Source: Cladocopium goreaui (lineage: Eukaryota; Sar; Dinophyceae; Suessiales; Symbiodiniaceae). Taken from it: a stretch of DNA of 64,000 bases. Position numbers and translations under genes: made by a program. This document shows, in pieces, positions 50,240-61,893 of the stretch (the first letter of the stretch is position 1; every line of letters starts with the position of its first letter). Under the pieces are notes generated by a model, which worked only from the letters and a program-made list of their open reading frames with translations, did not search any database and was not told the origin of the DNA. The stretch spans positions 67,501 through 131,500 of the forward strand of contig CAMXCT020000494.1 of the NCBI GenBank assembly GCA_947184155.2, read 5' to 3'.

Positions 50240-52470
50240 CTCGAGTACTGTGTTAAACTGCTGGGGAAGCAAAATTTGAACGCTTGAGTTGTATCTCTGA
50301 TTTAAAGTCCGCATCAAGGATGTTCTAAACTCAAAGCCGGCCCAGACTTGATACAAGGCGATGGCCGGTGTCAATGTGTGGCAAGGCACACTCCCAATAA
50401 TAATCCCTGGCCCAGTCTATCGAAGCACTCTTCTGTTTGAAGGCAAACCGTCTGCTTGAAAAATGCAAAACCTGATATTTCAATCTGCACTTGATGAAGT
50501 GGCAAATCCAATCACAACCACCTTGCCATTGGAAATAATGAATGAATTGTGGTCTTCGGGATGTTCTTTCTCCATCCGCACCTGTTTTTTGGACACAACA
50601 ATTGGAAACCTGGACATTCCTGGTGAGACTCAAAGAGTGACAACCCAGCTTTGGGGGCATGCCACAACATTAGGCGTTGAGGGGTGCGGTCGTGCCCTGG
50701 CCCCTTGCTGCCAAACGACACAGCGAGTACCCGGGATCCCCAAATTTGTTCCAATATTTGTTCCAATATTTGTTCCAAAATCTGGATTAAATCAGAGAAA
50801 ATCTAAAGACTCAACACATCCAGATTTTGTTCAACCAAAGGTCGCGGGCTCCTCAACTGAGTAAGAGGCGGCCGAATCTTTCAGCCAAACGTGATCGGCT
50901 GTGAAACGATCACCCCAGCGGCAGGCAGCCTGTGCTTTGAAGCTATTTATATTTGAATGATTATCAGCGAAATATTTAGAGTCAAAGCACTGGAAATCCC
51001 TCCTTTTATGGATGTTCCTTGAAAAATGGTATTGCGGGTTTGACCCATGCTGTTCTGCTGAAAATATCTACATGCTACATCTCCTTGGATATCTTGTGTC
51101 CACAACAAAAGGCGAACAAAAGCAAGACTTGCCACAAGCCAAAGCTGATTGCACTTCGGCAACAGCGCATGAGAATCATAACCCCCTGTCAACCCATTTG
51201 TCGACTCATTGTTGGCTCCTGGCTCTTGTGGTGGCCACATCAAGCAGATTTCTCTTACAAACTCGCGGCCTTCTGTGATTCACTCCTCCAAAAATCCACA
51301 ACTTCGTGTACAATCTTCTTATCTCTTCGTTCCTAATCCTTCTAACAGATTCGGAAGACGCAGGGCCAGAAGATATCACAAGCTGCTGACATCCGATAAA
51401 CCTGGCCTATGGCAACATCCGTCGGAGAGCTCTTTCGTAGTACCAAGGTATGTGCTGCACAGACCTGTGATCCCCATGTGCATGCGCCGCATCTGAAGGT
51501 TTCGGAGATGAACCTTTTGGAAGGTTTGGGGCATACAGTGTGGCAATGTGTGGCCTGTAATTTTCAGACTCACAGGAGGATCATGAGGCAAAACACTGCA
51601 CTTTTCAACGACGAGTGAATTTCTGAGGCCCTCGCTTTTTGGCAGCCAGCTCCGTCATTCGATCTGGCAGGTCTTGCTTCAGAACCTGATACAAAGACCC
51701 AAGAAGTGTCTCCCACAAAACCACAGGTTTCAATACTAGTGGTCATCCATGACCTGGATGATTCGGGGCTGCCCCCATGGATTCGAAACCCCCAAAATCA
51801 CCATATTTGGAGCTTCTTGGGCCCCCCCACTCTATCAATGAGCGCATTTCGCTTCACCGACTTCTTCTGCGCCTCAAGGAGGGAAGGGGTGCTACCCATG
51901 ACCATGCATCATTGGAAACAATGGCCGACCTCTAATACCATTGATGCACCAACGGTGCGAATGAGGGCACTCTGCATCGCGAAGTACTGAGTGTCCTCAG
52001 CTTAACTGGGCTGGTGATTTGATCTGGAAAGTAGACTACCCCTAAATTTCATGGTTTAGTTTTTAGAACTATCAAATAATCGCCACAACTTGGTTTTAGT
52101 TGTTTAAAAAATCGGGTCTGGGTTTCTCTGAAAATCGGGTACCTCCCAAAAAAAACATTCAGTTGATCCTCATGTTCCCTACCCACCCTCTCGTAATCTA
52201 ACAGTTTGCTGTTTAAAAATCACCAATTTCAATATGTGAATCGCCTCAAAATTGGGCCATGTTCTACAAATCCACCATTTAGTTCAATATCATTTTCCCA
52301 GCTACCTCCATTTCCCATCATTTCCCATCACTTTCCATCGCAATCTCCGAAAAAACTACGGCCGGCGGACGCCAAAATTATTGCCACTCTCGCTGGTGCG
52401 AGGCGAATCTCTGCTGGGCGGCGGCACCTGGCGATGAAGCAAATGCTGGTTGCCATGGGATTTCTGAGCT
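50240..52470. other. Gene-poor stretch with small exon-like frames
   Basis: A plus-strand frame at 51409-51618 encodes a Cys/His-bearing peptide (HTVWQCVACNFQTHRRIMRQ). Minus-strand fragments at about 51990-51935 (MQSALIRTVGASMVLE) and 51885-51835 (AQKKSVKRNALID) look exonic. None could be joined or named. Confidence 0.3.
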
Positions 52471-52472
52471 GA

Positions 52473-52578
52473 TACCCTCTGGTAATGACTAACGTAGCTA
52501 TTGAAAATGACCATTAATAGTGGATTTTCCCATGAAAAATGGTGATTTTCAATAGCTATGTTAAATTACCAGAGGGTA
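52473..52578. mobile_element. MITE, TACCCTCTGGTAA family
   Basis: 106 bp with perfect TACCCTCTGGTAA / TTACCAGAGGGTA ends and a well-paired interior. Closest to the copy at 4936. A half copy (CCCTCTCGTAATCTAAC) lies near 52190. Confidence 0.75.
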
Positions 52579-53108
52579 TGAGATATGACTTCCCATGAAA
52601 CCACCATGATAAAAATCATATCCGGGATATGAATAAACATGGTGGTTGAAAATGGGAATAAACATGTCAGGACATGATGTAATGGGAACATCATGGCTGT
52701 ATAATGATGGTCAGTGGTTATCAATGGGATAGGACATACCAACTCCATTCAATTCGGCTGCGCCTGAAAATGGCTTCTACACACCCAAACCCAAAATATT
52801 CCAAAATGGTTACGCTATTTTTAGAAAAAACCATCTCACATGTCTAACATGTCTGTGCAGGTTTCATGAGGTCTTCAGAATGGCAGCTTTTGTGTATGGT
52901 CCTTACACTAAGTGCTCAACATGCTTTGAGCCGTTCCGGGTATGGCCGGCATGGCCTTGTCAATGAATCCTCTGCTCACTAACATCCGAGTGGCTCGGAA
53001 TAGCCGTAGCCTGGGAGCGCCGGAGTTCTCGTGGTGAAGGGCTACTCAAGGCCCGAAAGCTGCATGAAAGACTCTATAACAGGTGGATAATCATCAGCGT
53101 ACTTATAT

Positions 53109-53116
53109 CCGATGAC

Positions 53117-53149
<33 letters not shown>

Positions 53150-53151
53150 AA
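53109..53151 (+). repeat. GAT trinucleotide repeat
   Basis: About 13 GAT/GAC units in non-coding DNA. A second ATC run at 54508-54540 marks the start of an intron in the gene beside it. Confidence 0.9.
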
Positions 53152-53255
53152 AAGGAGTAGCAATTATACTAGTATACTATACGCTGATATAATCTACTTA
53201 ATTGGTAGGTAGCTCTGGTCAAACTCAATGTAATGTACAAGCGGAGTCAGTGCGC

Positions 53256-54509
53256 TACCGCTGAGTCTTCAGGCAGGTCAAAGTGAGTCGCTCCACCCCA
53301 TTGCGAACAACTGCCTCAGCTTTGCACGTTGAACCATCCAGCTGAAGCTAGGATATAATGGGAATTCATGGGATATAAGGGGATATAAAACCAACCATAC
53401 ATCTGCTCTCCAATCTTTGTGCAATATTTTTTCTCGCAACCTCTGAGGCCTGTTCTTGCTGCCAAGTCTGGAAGAGTAAAAGACCCTTCGAAGCACGTGG
53501 ACATTTTCAGCGCCGCCATCTGCAGGGCAACAGATTGGATGCTCAAGCAGTACTGAAAGTCAGCGGATTCCTGATGAATGCCCAATGAATCGCCGAAATG
53601 ACCCTTTGAGCATCTCAAATGCTATCTCAAGTATCATCCCAGATGATTCACCCCATCATGATAAGTTCTGCATCGTCTTTCAAAAAAAAAACACTGCGGT
53701 GAAAGACCTTTGAAAAACCATCTCTGCCCTGGTTTTTTCAGTGTGGGCATTTCCACACCTCAATGGGGTCCAAGGACTCGATATTGCACACTGTGCCACC
53801 CACCATGGCGGTATGGCTCCATGCAGCAATGTCAATTTTGTCCAAAGCCGCACTTGCCGACGCGCCACTCTTCACCTGCTGGCCGTGGCTGTCCAAAAAT
53901 GGGTTTCAACACCCCATTTTTGAGTCAATCGTCAGTGGTAATCATGAAACCTTTCCCTAGTTTAGAATCAGTTCTAGTATAGCCAGTATAGCTATATATA
54001 TATATGAAATCCATTTTGGACACAAACCCTGACCGCTGTGATGGATGATTCAACATGAACCAAAATGAGCTCGGAAAAGCTACCTTTCTCTTGGCGTCCA
54101 ATTACTGTCTGGATGCGTCGCCACAATTTCCCATGGCTCCTAACCCTTGCCAAGACTGAATCTAGGTGTCATCTTCAAGTTTGATGCCAAAATAAATAAA
54201 TATATTATATATATATGTAATATGTATGGTCAGAATTTCGTACCCCCCAGATTAGATTATTCATGGCAATATCTCAAAAATGACCGTTGAATAAGCAATA
54301 ATTACAGTATCTGTGGCCACCCTCTCTGAGTGGGTCTGTCTGAAAATCGTTGCTCCAAACTCCCAGGGTTTATCATCAGATTTCCCCATGAAAATGGCCA
54401 TAACTTGGGGGTCAATCCCCCAGATTCAGACGCAAAAAAAATCACATTGGTGCTGATTGAATCTTTTGTCTGATTCATCCCAATAAATATTCAAGAAAAT
54501 CCTGGTTGG

Positions 54510-54540
<31 letters not shown>

Positions 54541-55090
54541 CCAAACCCAAACTTACCCAAACTCTTCCTTTGTTGTTTCACCACAACAAAAATATGGCCG
54601 CGGCCAACAGGCCTGGCCTTCAGATTGCCATCTTGCAGCAGCTGATCCAAGGTTTCCCGGATGTAGAGCGGATTGCTCATGGTCACCTGCCCAGTTGGCC
54701 CAGTTTTTTCGGGAAATTTGGGCATGTTTTTTGGGAAATGTTGGGGAATTCCGGAATTCATGCGAATTCCCCGAAATTTCCCCCAAAAAATGGATGTGAT
54801 TGGTAATGTTGGCGCCTGTGACACGAAGCGTCTCAAGGGAGGGGGCACCGCATCTTCGGGGATACCCAGGTAGCTGGCCATGTACTCCAGGATGTGCTCT
54901 TCCTCAACGAAACCGAGCATCAAGACATCACAAAAACGCAGATCTTGAGAGGATCTGAGGGGCAAAAAATCGCTGCCAAGCGACGTTGAGGCCATTCAGG
55001 CTCAGGAGGTTTCCTGATGACATAGCATCCTTCACGCACTGCTGATCTTGACCGGCCTGCAGAGCACATCAGGAAACTCGTCAACATCGG
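53256..55090 (-). CDS. Unknown multi-exon gene, 3' end included
   Basis: Exons in order: about 55090-55040 (IEDEADVDEFPDVLC), about 54960-54816 (LRFCDVLMLGFVEEEHILEY, ending RRFVSQ), 54686-54542 (VTMSNPLYIRETLDQLLQDG), 53875-53759 (VKSGASASAALDKIDIAAWS) and about 53573-53435 (ADFQYCLSIQSVALQMAALK). A terminal exon starts near 53350 and stops at 53278 or 53256 depending on phase. The intron 54815-54687 is GC-AG. The intron after 54542 begins GT and runs straight into the GAT microsatellite. The exon 53875-53759 is in phase 0 at both ends. Some exons look like a degenerate winged-helix or regulatory module, but I do not recognise the family. Confidence 0.5.
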
Positions 55091-55427
55091 CTTCATCCTC
55101 AATCGGCAACACTTTATAAGACTTTATATATTTGTACATCCAAAACCCCCAAATAACTGCTGCCAGAAAATCCCAGAATGAAAACCGGCGAGCCTTGCGG
55201 ACGAGAACCAGCCCCGCGACGGACTTCTCCTGTCACGGGAATGCTTCACCCTGCTCTTTGTTGTGGTCGAAGGTCTGGTTGTGGCTACTATCGGAACCAA
55301 TGAAATTGTGAGTGTCTGTTTGGCTGTCATTCGCATCCACTTGGTGCTTTTTCTTCACTTCTTCTCCTCCCTTCCTCCATTTCCCTCTTTTCCTTCTGAT
55401 TCTTGAATTTTTGGTTGTCATGACTGA

Positions 55428-56150
55428 CTAAATCTTAGTGCTGCCCTGATTGCTGCTGCAAGTGATCTTGCTATCTGCTGTTGTTGCTGTTGTTGCTGCC
55501 ATCACTTCAGCAGAAGTTGAAGTTCCCGTGGTGGTTGCCATCATCACTTTGCAGTTGCGCAACAGTGTTGGTGCCTTGGATGTAGGTGGCAGCGAAACCG
55601 TCCAAAACCACACCAGCCTTGTTGACCAGAAGACTAATCTCTGAGGTGAATCTCCAGAAGATTGCCTCAAGCAGAAAGGCACCGGCTTATAAGTTCTTCC
55701 CCTGCCATAACTGTCCCGTTGAGAAGCCCTGACGTCTGACATCACCCTGTGAACTTCTGTGCTTTCAGATGTCTTAAGAATAGCAAATGCTCTTGGAAAT
55801 GTTGTTATGAAATCCGCCCACACCGCTTTGGCGGTGAAGGCGTGCTTATTGGGGGGCAACAGCAACACTAAATGCTCAATGACATTTGTTAATATAGCAG
55901 TCGCTATATCAGCTTTAGCTGGGGGGGGGCCAAAAACGGTTTCGCACCGAGACCAGAATACGGTGGTGTTTTCGACATTTTTCGAGGATTTTTGGGTGTC
56001 TGAGCGCAAGAGGGTATTGAAATGGAATTTTGGGTCATTTTGGTAGCTTTCCGGCAATGGAAAAACGGCCAAAAATGAAAAAAACATTGTACATAGCAAG
56101 ATTTTGCAGGGTTTTTGGATGCCAGAGCATTGAAAACACTGCAAAAACAA
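55428..56150 (-). CDS. Possible protein-coding frame, unknown
   Basis: A 240-residue minus-strand frame. Its middle reads coherently (NKHAFTAKAVWADFITTFPR, HRVMSDVRASQRDSYGRGRT) and it ends with a Thr/Ala-rich tail. The N-terminal part runs into degenerate repeats and is probably not coding. No family match. Confidence 0.3.
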   Translation of the reverse strand: MFLQCFQCSGIQKPCKILLCTMFFSFLAVFPLPESYQNDPKFHFNTLLRSDTQKSSKNVENTTVFWSRCETVFGPPPAKADIATAILTNVIEHLVLLLPPNKHAFTAKAVWADFITTFPRAFAILKTSESTEVHRVMSDVRASQRDSYGRGRTYKPVPFCLRQSSGDSPQRLVFWSTRLVWFWTVSLPPTSKAPTLLRNCKVMMATTTGTSTSAEVMAATTATTADSKITCSSNQGSTKI

Positions 56151-56560
56151 GTGTTTTGGACTGACGTTATAGCAAAAAACGTGTAAATTACCGTATGCTT
56201 GACTGGAAACATTACAAAAACACTGTCAAAAGCAATGTTTTGGAAGGATTTACTGCCTTTATGGCAAAAAACGTGTAAATTACCGTCTGTTTGACTGGAA
56301 ACATTGGAAAAACACTGTCAAAAACAATGTTTTGGAAGGATTTCTTATATATATGTTGGAGTTGGCTACCGGCATTGGCACATGGAAAAATTGAAGAAAA
56401 CACTGTAAATAGCGGTATTTTCAACGGTTGGGGAGATAAGGGAATTGGAAGCATTGTCGAACATGATGTTTTCGACCGGTTTTATGGCGACAAAAGTGTA
56501 AAGTACCGTGCTTTGAAGGAAACCATTGCAAAAACATGGAAACACATTCAAAGAACACGG
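56120..56560. repeat. Degenerate tandem repeat, about 85-110 bp
   Basis: Blocks such as AAAACGTGTAAATTACCGT, TTGACTGGAAACATT and ATGTTTTGGAAGGATTT recur three to four times in the same order, with growing divergence. Confidence 0.65.
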
Positions 56561-56606
56561 GATTTGGGGGACTATCTAGGCGTCGTTGTCTAGCTATTTG
56601 AAATTC

Positions 56607-56965
56607 CGCAGCTTGGAGAGCCTCCAAGGGAGGGAAAAGTGAAAATTCCATAGCTTGGGAAGCTGTCACGGCGGGGAAAAGTGAAAATTCCCTAGCTTGG
56701 GAAGCCCCCACGGGGGGGGAAAGTGAAAATTCCCTAGCTTGGGAAGCTGTCACGCCGGGGAAAAGTGAAAATTCCCTAGCTTGGGGAGCCCCCACGGGGC
56801 GGGAAAGTGAAAATTCCCTAGCTTGGGGAGTCCCCACGGGGGGGAAAAGTGAAAATTCCCTAGCTTGGGGAGCCCCCACGGGGGGGAAAAGTGAAAATTC
56901 CCTAGCTTGGGGAGCCCCCACGGGGGGGGAAAGTGAAAATTCTTAGCTTGGGGAGCCCCCACGGG
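56607..56965 (-). repeat. 42-bp minisatellite, about 8 copies
   Basis: Unit GGGGAAAAGTGAAAATTCCC followed by TAGCTTGGGGAGCCCCCAC(G), 42 bp. Eight or more copies. The period is a multiple of three, so the minus strand stays open as a 14-residue repeat (GAPQAREFSLFPPV). Probably a non-coding satellite, but the open frame spans the array. Confidence 0.85.
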
Positions 56966-57429
56966 GGAAAACCACCCTTAGCCCCTCTCACGGACCGAAA
57001 TAAACCTGCGGTGTGGGCGGCCACCCCACGCGAAGCGGGGTGAATATCCCATGATAAAAGATATCCATTAATGTTCATATGATACTTCATACAACCCGTA
57101 GCATCCATAGCATCCATAGCAGATCTTTAATGCTTCATATATATATATACCATTCTTCATCTCCCCATGATATAGCCATGGTGTCTTGGAACAACTCAGC
57201 TCCAGACCAGGTCCTTTTCGGCCGTCTTTTCGAAGAGATTTGTTCCCTGTCGGACTTTCTGAGGTCAACGAGATTTGGAATGGGGATACAATGGGGATAT
57301 GAAATGGTGTATACACAGCTATGTGTTTGTATATATATATATGTATAATTATGTATAATTATATGTATAATTATATGTGTACAAAGTCTCCCAGGAAAAA
57401 AAAAAACATGGTATAAAGGGGGAAAGAAA

Positions 57430-58750
57430 AAAAACTCTCCGCATCGACGACAACACACCCCAAGGTCAAAGTTCTTCCCGCAATTAGGCTACATGTTTTT
57501 TGCCAACTTCCCACCTGCTCAAACTGAAGGACCACCAAGATTCCTGTCGTCACAGCTGTGGATAGAGTTTGTATGCAGCGTTCGCTCCAGTTTGTTGGCT
57601 TGACCGTCCTGTCTTGCTTCTGAGCCCAGCAAGAAGTGAGACAATCACCTGGCGCATTTCGTCGCAAATTTTGCCTGAGAGCCTGGCCTTTCACCCCTAT
57701 TTGGAGGGGTCCAAAGTCTATGGTTTTCCATAAAATATCCATAATTTCCCCTGGTTTTGATTGATGTCGTCACGACGTTACCAAATGGTTCTGAGATCAT
57801 GCCCATCATATTTCCCATTCTAATCGCCTTACCTGGTCAGGGTAAGCCCGCAATTTCCTATGCACCCAAAGAACACCTCAGAAAACCTCATCCGATCATC
57901 GCCCCATGGAATCCATGGCCTTGGATCCCACATCGATCCCACATCGATCCCACATCGATCCCATCCCAAGTGCCTTCAGGGCAACATCCAGTGCCGCTGG
58001 GCTATCGGAACTCTGGGTCAGGAGCTCGGACAAGGTGGGCATGCTGCCGGCCTCAGCTCATAGCAGAGCTCTGCTCATTGGAAAATTTTCGGCTGGGAAA
58101 AAGGCCTAGAAAAAATGGGATTTCCGTGCTGGATGATGATAGTTCCCAATATCTTGGATAGTCTTTGGAATTCGGAAAGCTCGCGGACCTTGGGCACATC
58201 TTGGAATCTCGTGGTGAACAATGTGATAAATGTGATAGCTTTGCGACTTTTCAGTGCACAATCAAGATCAGAATAATCCACAGATGGATGCTCCTTACCT
58301 TGGAGAGACTGTTAATGTTATCGAAGTCGAGGCAAAAACCTGCGGCCCTATCGCTGTGTGAGCTCCAAGCGAAGACTGAACTTGCCATATTTTCGTAGGG
58401 ACGATTTGGAAGCCCGGAGGATCCGGAGGTGGCAAGAACTGCGTCAAGTCTTCCAAGAGATCTCTTAGACACTTTTTCTGGCAGCAATTCCTCGGACCTA
58501 ACAAACATCTAGTCGCAGAAGGAAAAACTACACTCAAATAGAGAGAGAGAGAGAAGAATTTTCCAGTGCCCAGAAGATCCCAGAAATACCAAGCTCCAAA
58601 CATATTGAGGTGAGATGAGTTTCTCCAGTGCCTCAGTGTGTTCCAGTTGTGACGATCCATGGCAGTCCGTGAAGCTTCTGCCCCCACCTGCACATCATCT
58701 GGCGGAAGGCTGGGACTCATCATCCGGTAGACCGCCACCTCGGGAATGAT
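57430..58750 (-). CDS. Unknown multi-exon gene(s)
   Basis: Coherent minus-strand exons: about 58750-58620 (VAVYRMMSPSLPPDDVQVGA, TAMDRHNWNTLRHWR); 58500-58301 (MASSVFAWSSHSDRAAGFCL, DFDNINSLSK, ending at a canonical GTAAGG donor); about 58060-57965 (MPTLSELLTQSSDSPAALDV); and about 57700-57430 (LRQNLRRNAPGDCLTSCWAQ, CIQTLSTAVTTGILVVLQFE). Phases between them are not resolved and they may be one or two genes. No family recognised. Confidence 0.4.
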
Positions 58751-58780
58751 GGGTCTTAAAGTGGGAGATTGACCCAACAA

Positions 58781-60385
58781 ACCTAAGGACCTATATATTA
58801 CAGTATAATCAGTATATCATTATATGATAATTATATGAGAAATATATCATATTACATCTAGAATTTTCATATTACTTCCCCAGATTATAGAACAATTACC
58901 ATTCTACTGAAAACATGGTAATGATCATCTCATAATCAAGTCCACCGGATTCAACGGGGTATCCTCTCCAAAAATCATCCAAAAGTTTTCGTAGCAAAAA
59001 CACCATGTTTTTGGGCCCTGTCTGAAAGATTCCCACTTCGCTGAGTCTGAGGCTATACTTCTCAGCAGCTCAATGGCCATCCGATTGGATTCCCCAGGCC
59101 TGGAGCGTCAAGGCTGATGCAAGTCACGACATATTCCGCGCGTGGGACTGTGACTATACCGATGGAGCTCCTTGGCTCCATCCGGTAGCCACTGGTTTCT
59201 TTCCCACAGCGCCTTGGGCCCATGGTGCCAAAGACGGGCATCATCTGAAACCTGGGAGATGACCCAGGGTTGCTGCAGGTGCTTATTGACTGTTTAGGGC
59301 GAAACCCTGGTGAAAGGGATTTGATTCGGAAAAAAATCACTGGGGAAGCGTTCAAAACAACTGCGGCGCAGCTCCGTATGGCGACCCTGAGGCATCGCAC
59401 TGCGTGGCACAATGCGCAATAATGTGCTCAGCAAGCTCAATCTTGCCAGTGCCTGCAGGATCCCAAAGGCTCCAACACAACACTGAAGATGGCATGCATG
59501 ACAGGGAAACAGCACCAGCGTCGGCATCGGCGTTGCAATCGTCATCAGCAGCATCATCGTCATCGTCATTGTCGCCACCAAACTCGCAAGACCGAATCAA
59601 TGAGCTCATCAGCAGCAACAGGAGCACCAGTCCATTTTCCAATCCCTTCACTCCACTGGACCTGTAGCTCCCTCGATGACGACTAAACCTCCATCTGCGA
59701 AGGGGCTACCAGCTGGTGCCTCCCAAGATACCAGGGCAGAAAAATTGCCACAAGGGAGAAAAACTGGTTGTTGTGGCAGGTCGGATACTCACCAAGTTTC
59801 AGTTCTATGGTTCCTTAGTAGCCCCTCATTGTTGGAATACGAACAGCCCATGAACAAAACGCAGCTTTTGTACTCGATCATTCGGCACCTTGGAGCGCCC
59901 CACTGGAGTAGACCCAATGGTCTGCTCGGGAGAATGCAGCACCTTCGGCCAGGCGTGAGCATCAATAGTGTTTTTGGGGGGTCCAGTTGGGGTCTCCGAT
60001 TTCTGATATTTCTGATCACTGGAAGGTTGAGTTGGAACGTCCAGCTGGAATATCAGCTACCACTCTCCACGTCTGGAATTTTCAGAAAAAAAAACACCAG
60101 CTACCAGCTACGGCTCAAAAATACAGCAGAAACGCACCTTGTTGAAGGGGCCACCCAGCATCTCAGCCACTTTCACATTGGCTGTCCACTTCTGTATAGA
60201 GCAGAGGTGTTGTACCTGGCATCGAATTCTGGCCATGATGCCCTGGCCATGGCCATGGCATGGCCATGGGCATCCAACCTTCGTCTTGGCCGTCAGGACG
60301 GGATCTTTGGAGGTCAGGCTGCTGCCGTCCAGGAGATTGTCCTCGGGGCGAGCAACCAGAGATGTGCAGGGATTCCCACGGCCTA
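58781..60385. other. Spacer with weak exon candidates
   Basis: A minus-strand frame at about 59470-59350 contains DPAGTGKIELAEHIIAHC, which resembles a degenerate Walker A of an AAA+ ATPase (normally GxxGxGKT/S). Around 59280-59080 and 60420-60130 two or three frames are open at once. I make no gene call. Confidence 0.3.
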
Positions 60386-60390
60386 CTGGG

Positions 60391-60694
60391 CTGGTTGGTG
60401 GTTGACCTAGCCCTGAAAAATATAAGTTAGTCAATTGGGATCATGAAATTCCCAAGATATGGAAAAATAATCCAAATGTTCCCAAGATATAAAAGTCAAT
60501 TGGGATCATGAAATTCCCCAGATATGGAAAAATAATCCAAATGTTCCCAAGATATAAAAGTCAATTGGGATCATGAAATTCCCAAGATATGGAAAAATAA
60601 TCCAAATGTTCCCAAGATATAAAAGTCAATTGGGATCATGAAATTCCCAAGATATGGAAAGTCATAAAATTCCATGGTTCCAAACCACCAGTGG
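60391..60694. mobile_element. CTGGTTGGTGG hairpin element, internally expanded
   Basis: The ends (CTGGTTGGTGGTT... and ...AAACCACCAGTGG) and inner blocks match the 109-bp element at 4773-4881. The interior has been expanded by a 65-bp tandem repeat to about 304 bp. Confidence 0.5.
60430..60661 (+). repeat. 65-bp tandem repeat, about 3.6 copies
   Basis: GTCAATTGGGATCATGAAAT starts at 60430, 60495, 60560 and 60625, exactly 65 bases apart, with almost no differences between units. Confidence 0.92.
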
Positions 60695-60699
60695 CTAAT

Positions 60700-61616
60700 G
60701 TAACCAATGTAACCCCCTTGTAGAGCGGTACCGATCAACCCACTTTTGGATCGGCAAGCCATGCCCAACTGGCTCAGCCCGGAACGTACCAAGGAAATCG
60801 AATCTTCCGATCCATGGTCACACCACAGGCACCAGCTGCCTAGGCTTCAAGACATTAAATACCCAAGGGCCCAAGGGAACACGTCAAGGTCACCAATGGA
60901 ACACGTGAGGTAAGACGTCAAGGTCGTTTCTCTGAAACCAGGGTTCATCGTTGACCCAAAATGATCCAAACTCCATTGGTTCATCATGGGTCATGGGTTC
61001 ATCCCTCTCTCCACTTGGACTTGTCCTCCTGCCTCGCGAGGAACTGGCTGGAAAATCGGGATGGGGTTCGCTTTCCCCTTCACCTGTCGGCTGCCAGCGT
61101 AGCACTTGGCAACGCACAGGGCGTGTGGAAAGCTAAGAATCCAATTAGACCCATCAAAAGAATGGGAAAGTATTGGAAAAGCATCGCTTATTCACATTTC
61201 TTATTGGACTTCTTCACATTTCTTATCCAATACATTCAAATACTATTGCAAGATATTGCAGGTCGAAATGGAAGGAATGGAAGGAATGATCTACAATGGT
61301 ATACACAGTGTATATATATATACATATGTATATATATATATATGTATATATATATATAAATGTATAATTACTCACGACAAGAAAGATGTTACACCACAAC
61401 CAAACTCAGCAGTCAGCACATGAGACTCACGTGCTCTCACCGTGGCGCCCCGAGATTCGCCACCCTTTGTCTCCCTTTTTTTCTCGCCTTAATGGGAGCC
61501 AGTGCTTTGAAGATCATCTCACCTGGCATCAGTGATGATCAGTATCAGTCTAAAGAGTCGAAAGTCAAAACGCAAGTATCCCAAAATGGATTGGCTCTGT
61601 ATATAGAGATAGAGAG
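60700..61616. other. Spacer, no gene called
   Basis: A block at 60990-61130 is open in several frames on both strands (minus: QVKGKANPIPIFQPVPREA). An AT microsatellite lies at 61308-61365. Confidence 0.35.
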
Positions 61617-61890
61617 ATAAAATATAGATAGATAATTAGATTAGATTAGATTAGATTAGATTTGGTTGGATTAGGTTAGATTAGATTGGATAAGATTAGA
61701 TAAGCTTAGATAGAGTAGATGGACAATAGTATAGGACAGATAAGATAGATAAGATAAATGATATAGCATAAGATAAGATAATATAAGATAAGACAAAATA
61801 GAATAAGAGAAAATAAGATAAAATAAAATAAGATAAAATAAGATATGATGAGATAAGATAAGATAGGTAGGTAGACAGATAGATTATTTA
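61617..61890 (+). repeat. AGATAA / TTAGA simple repeat
   Basis: GATTAGATTAGATTAGATTA, then degenerate AGATAAGATAAAATAAGATA. It directly follows (plus sense) or adjoins the 3' end of the cyclase exon. Confidence 0.85.
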
Positions 61891-61893
61891 CTA

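Noticed and set aside
59350-59470. Walker-A-like DPAGTGKIELAEHI on the minus strand
   Set aside because: The first Gly and the Thr/Ser after Lys are both changed, there is no Walker B, and neighbouring frames are open too. Kept only as a note.
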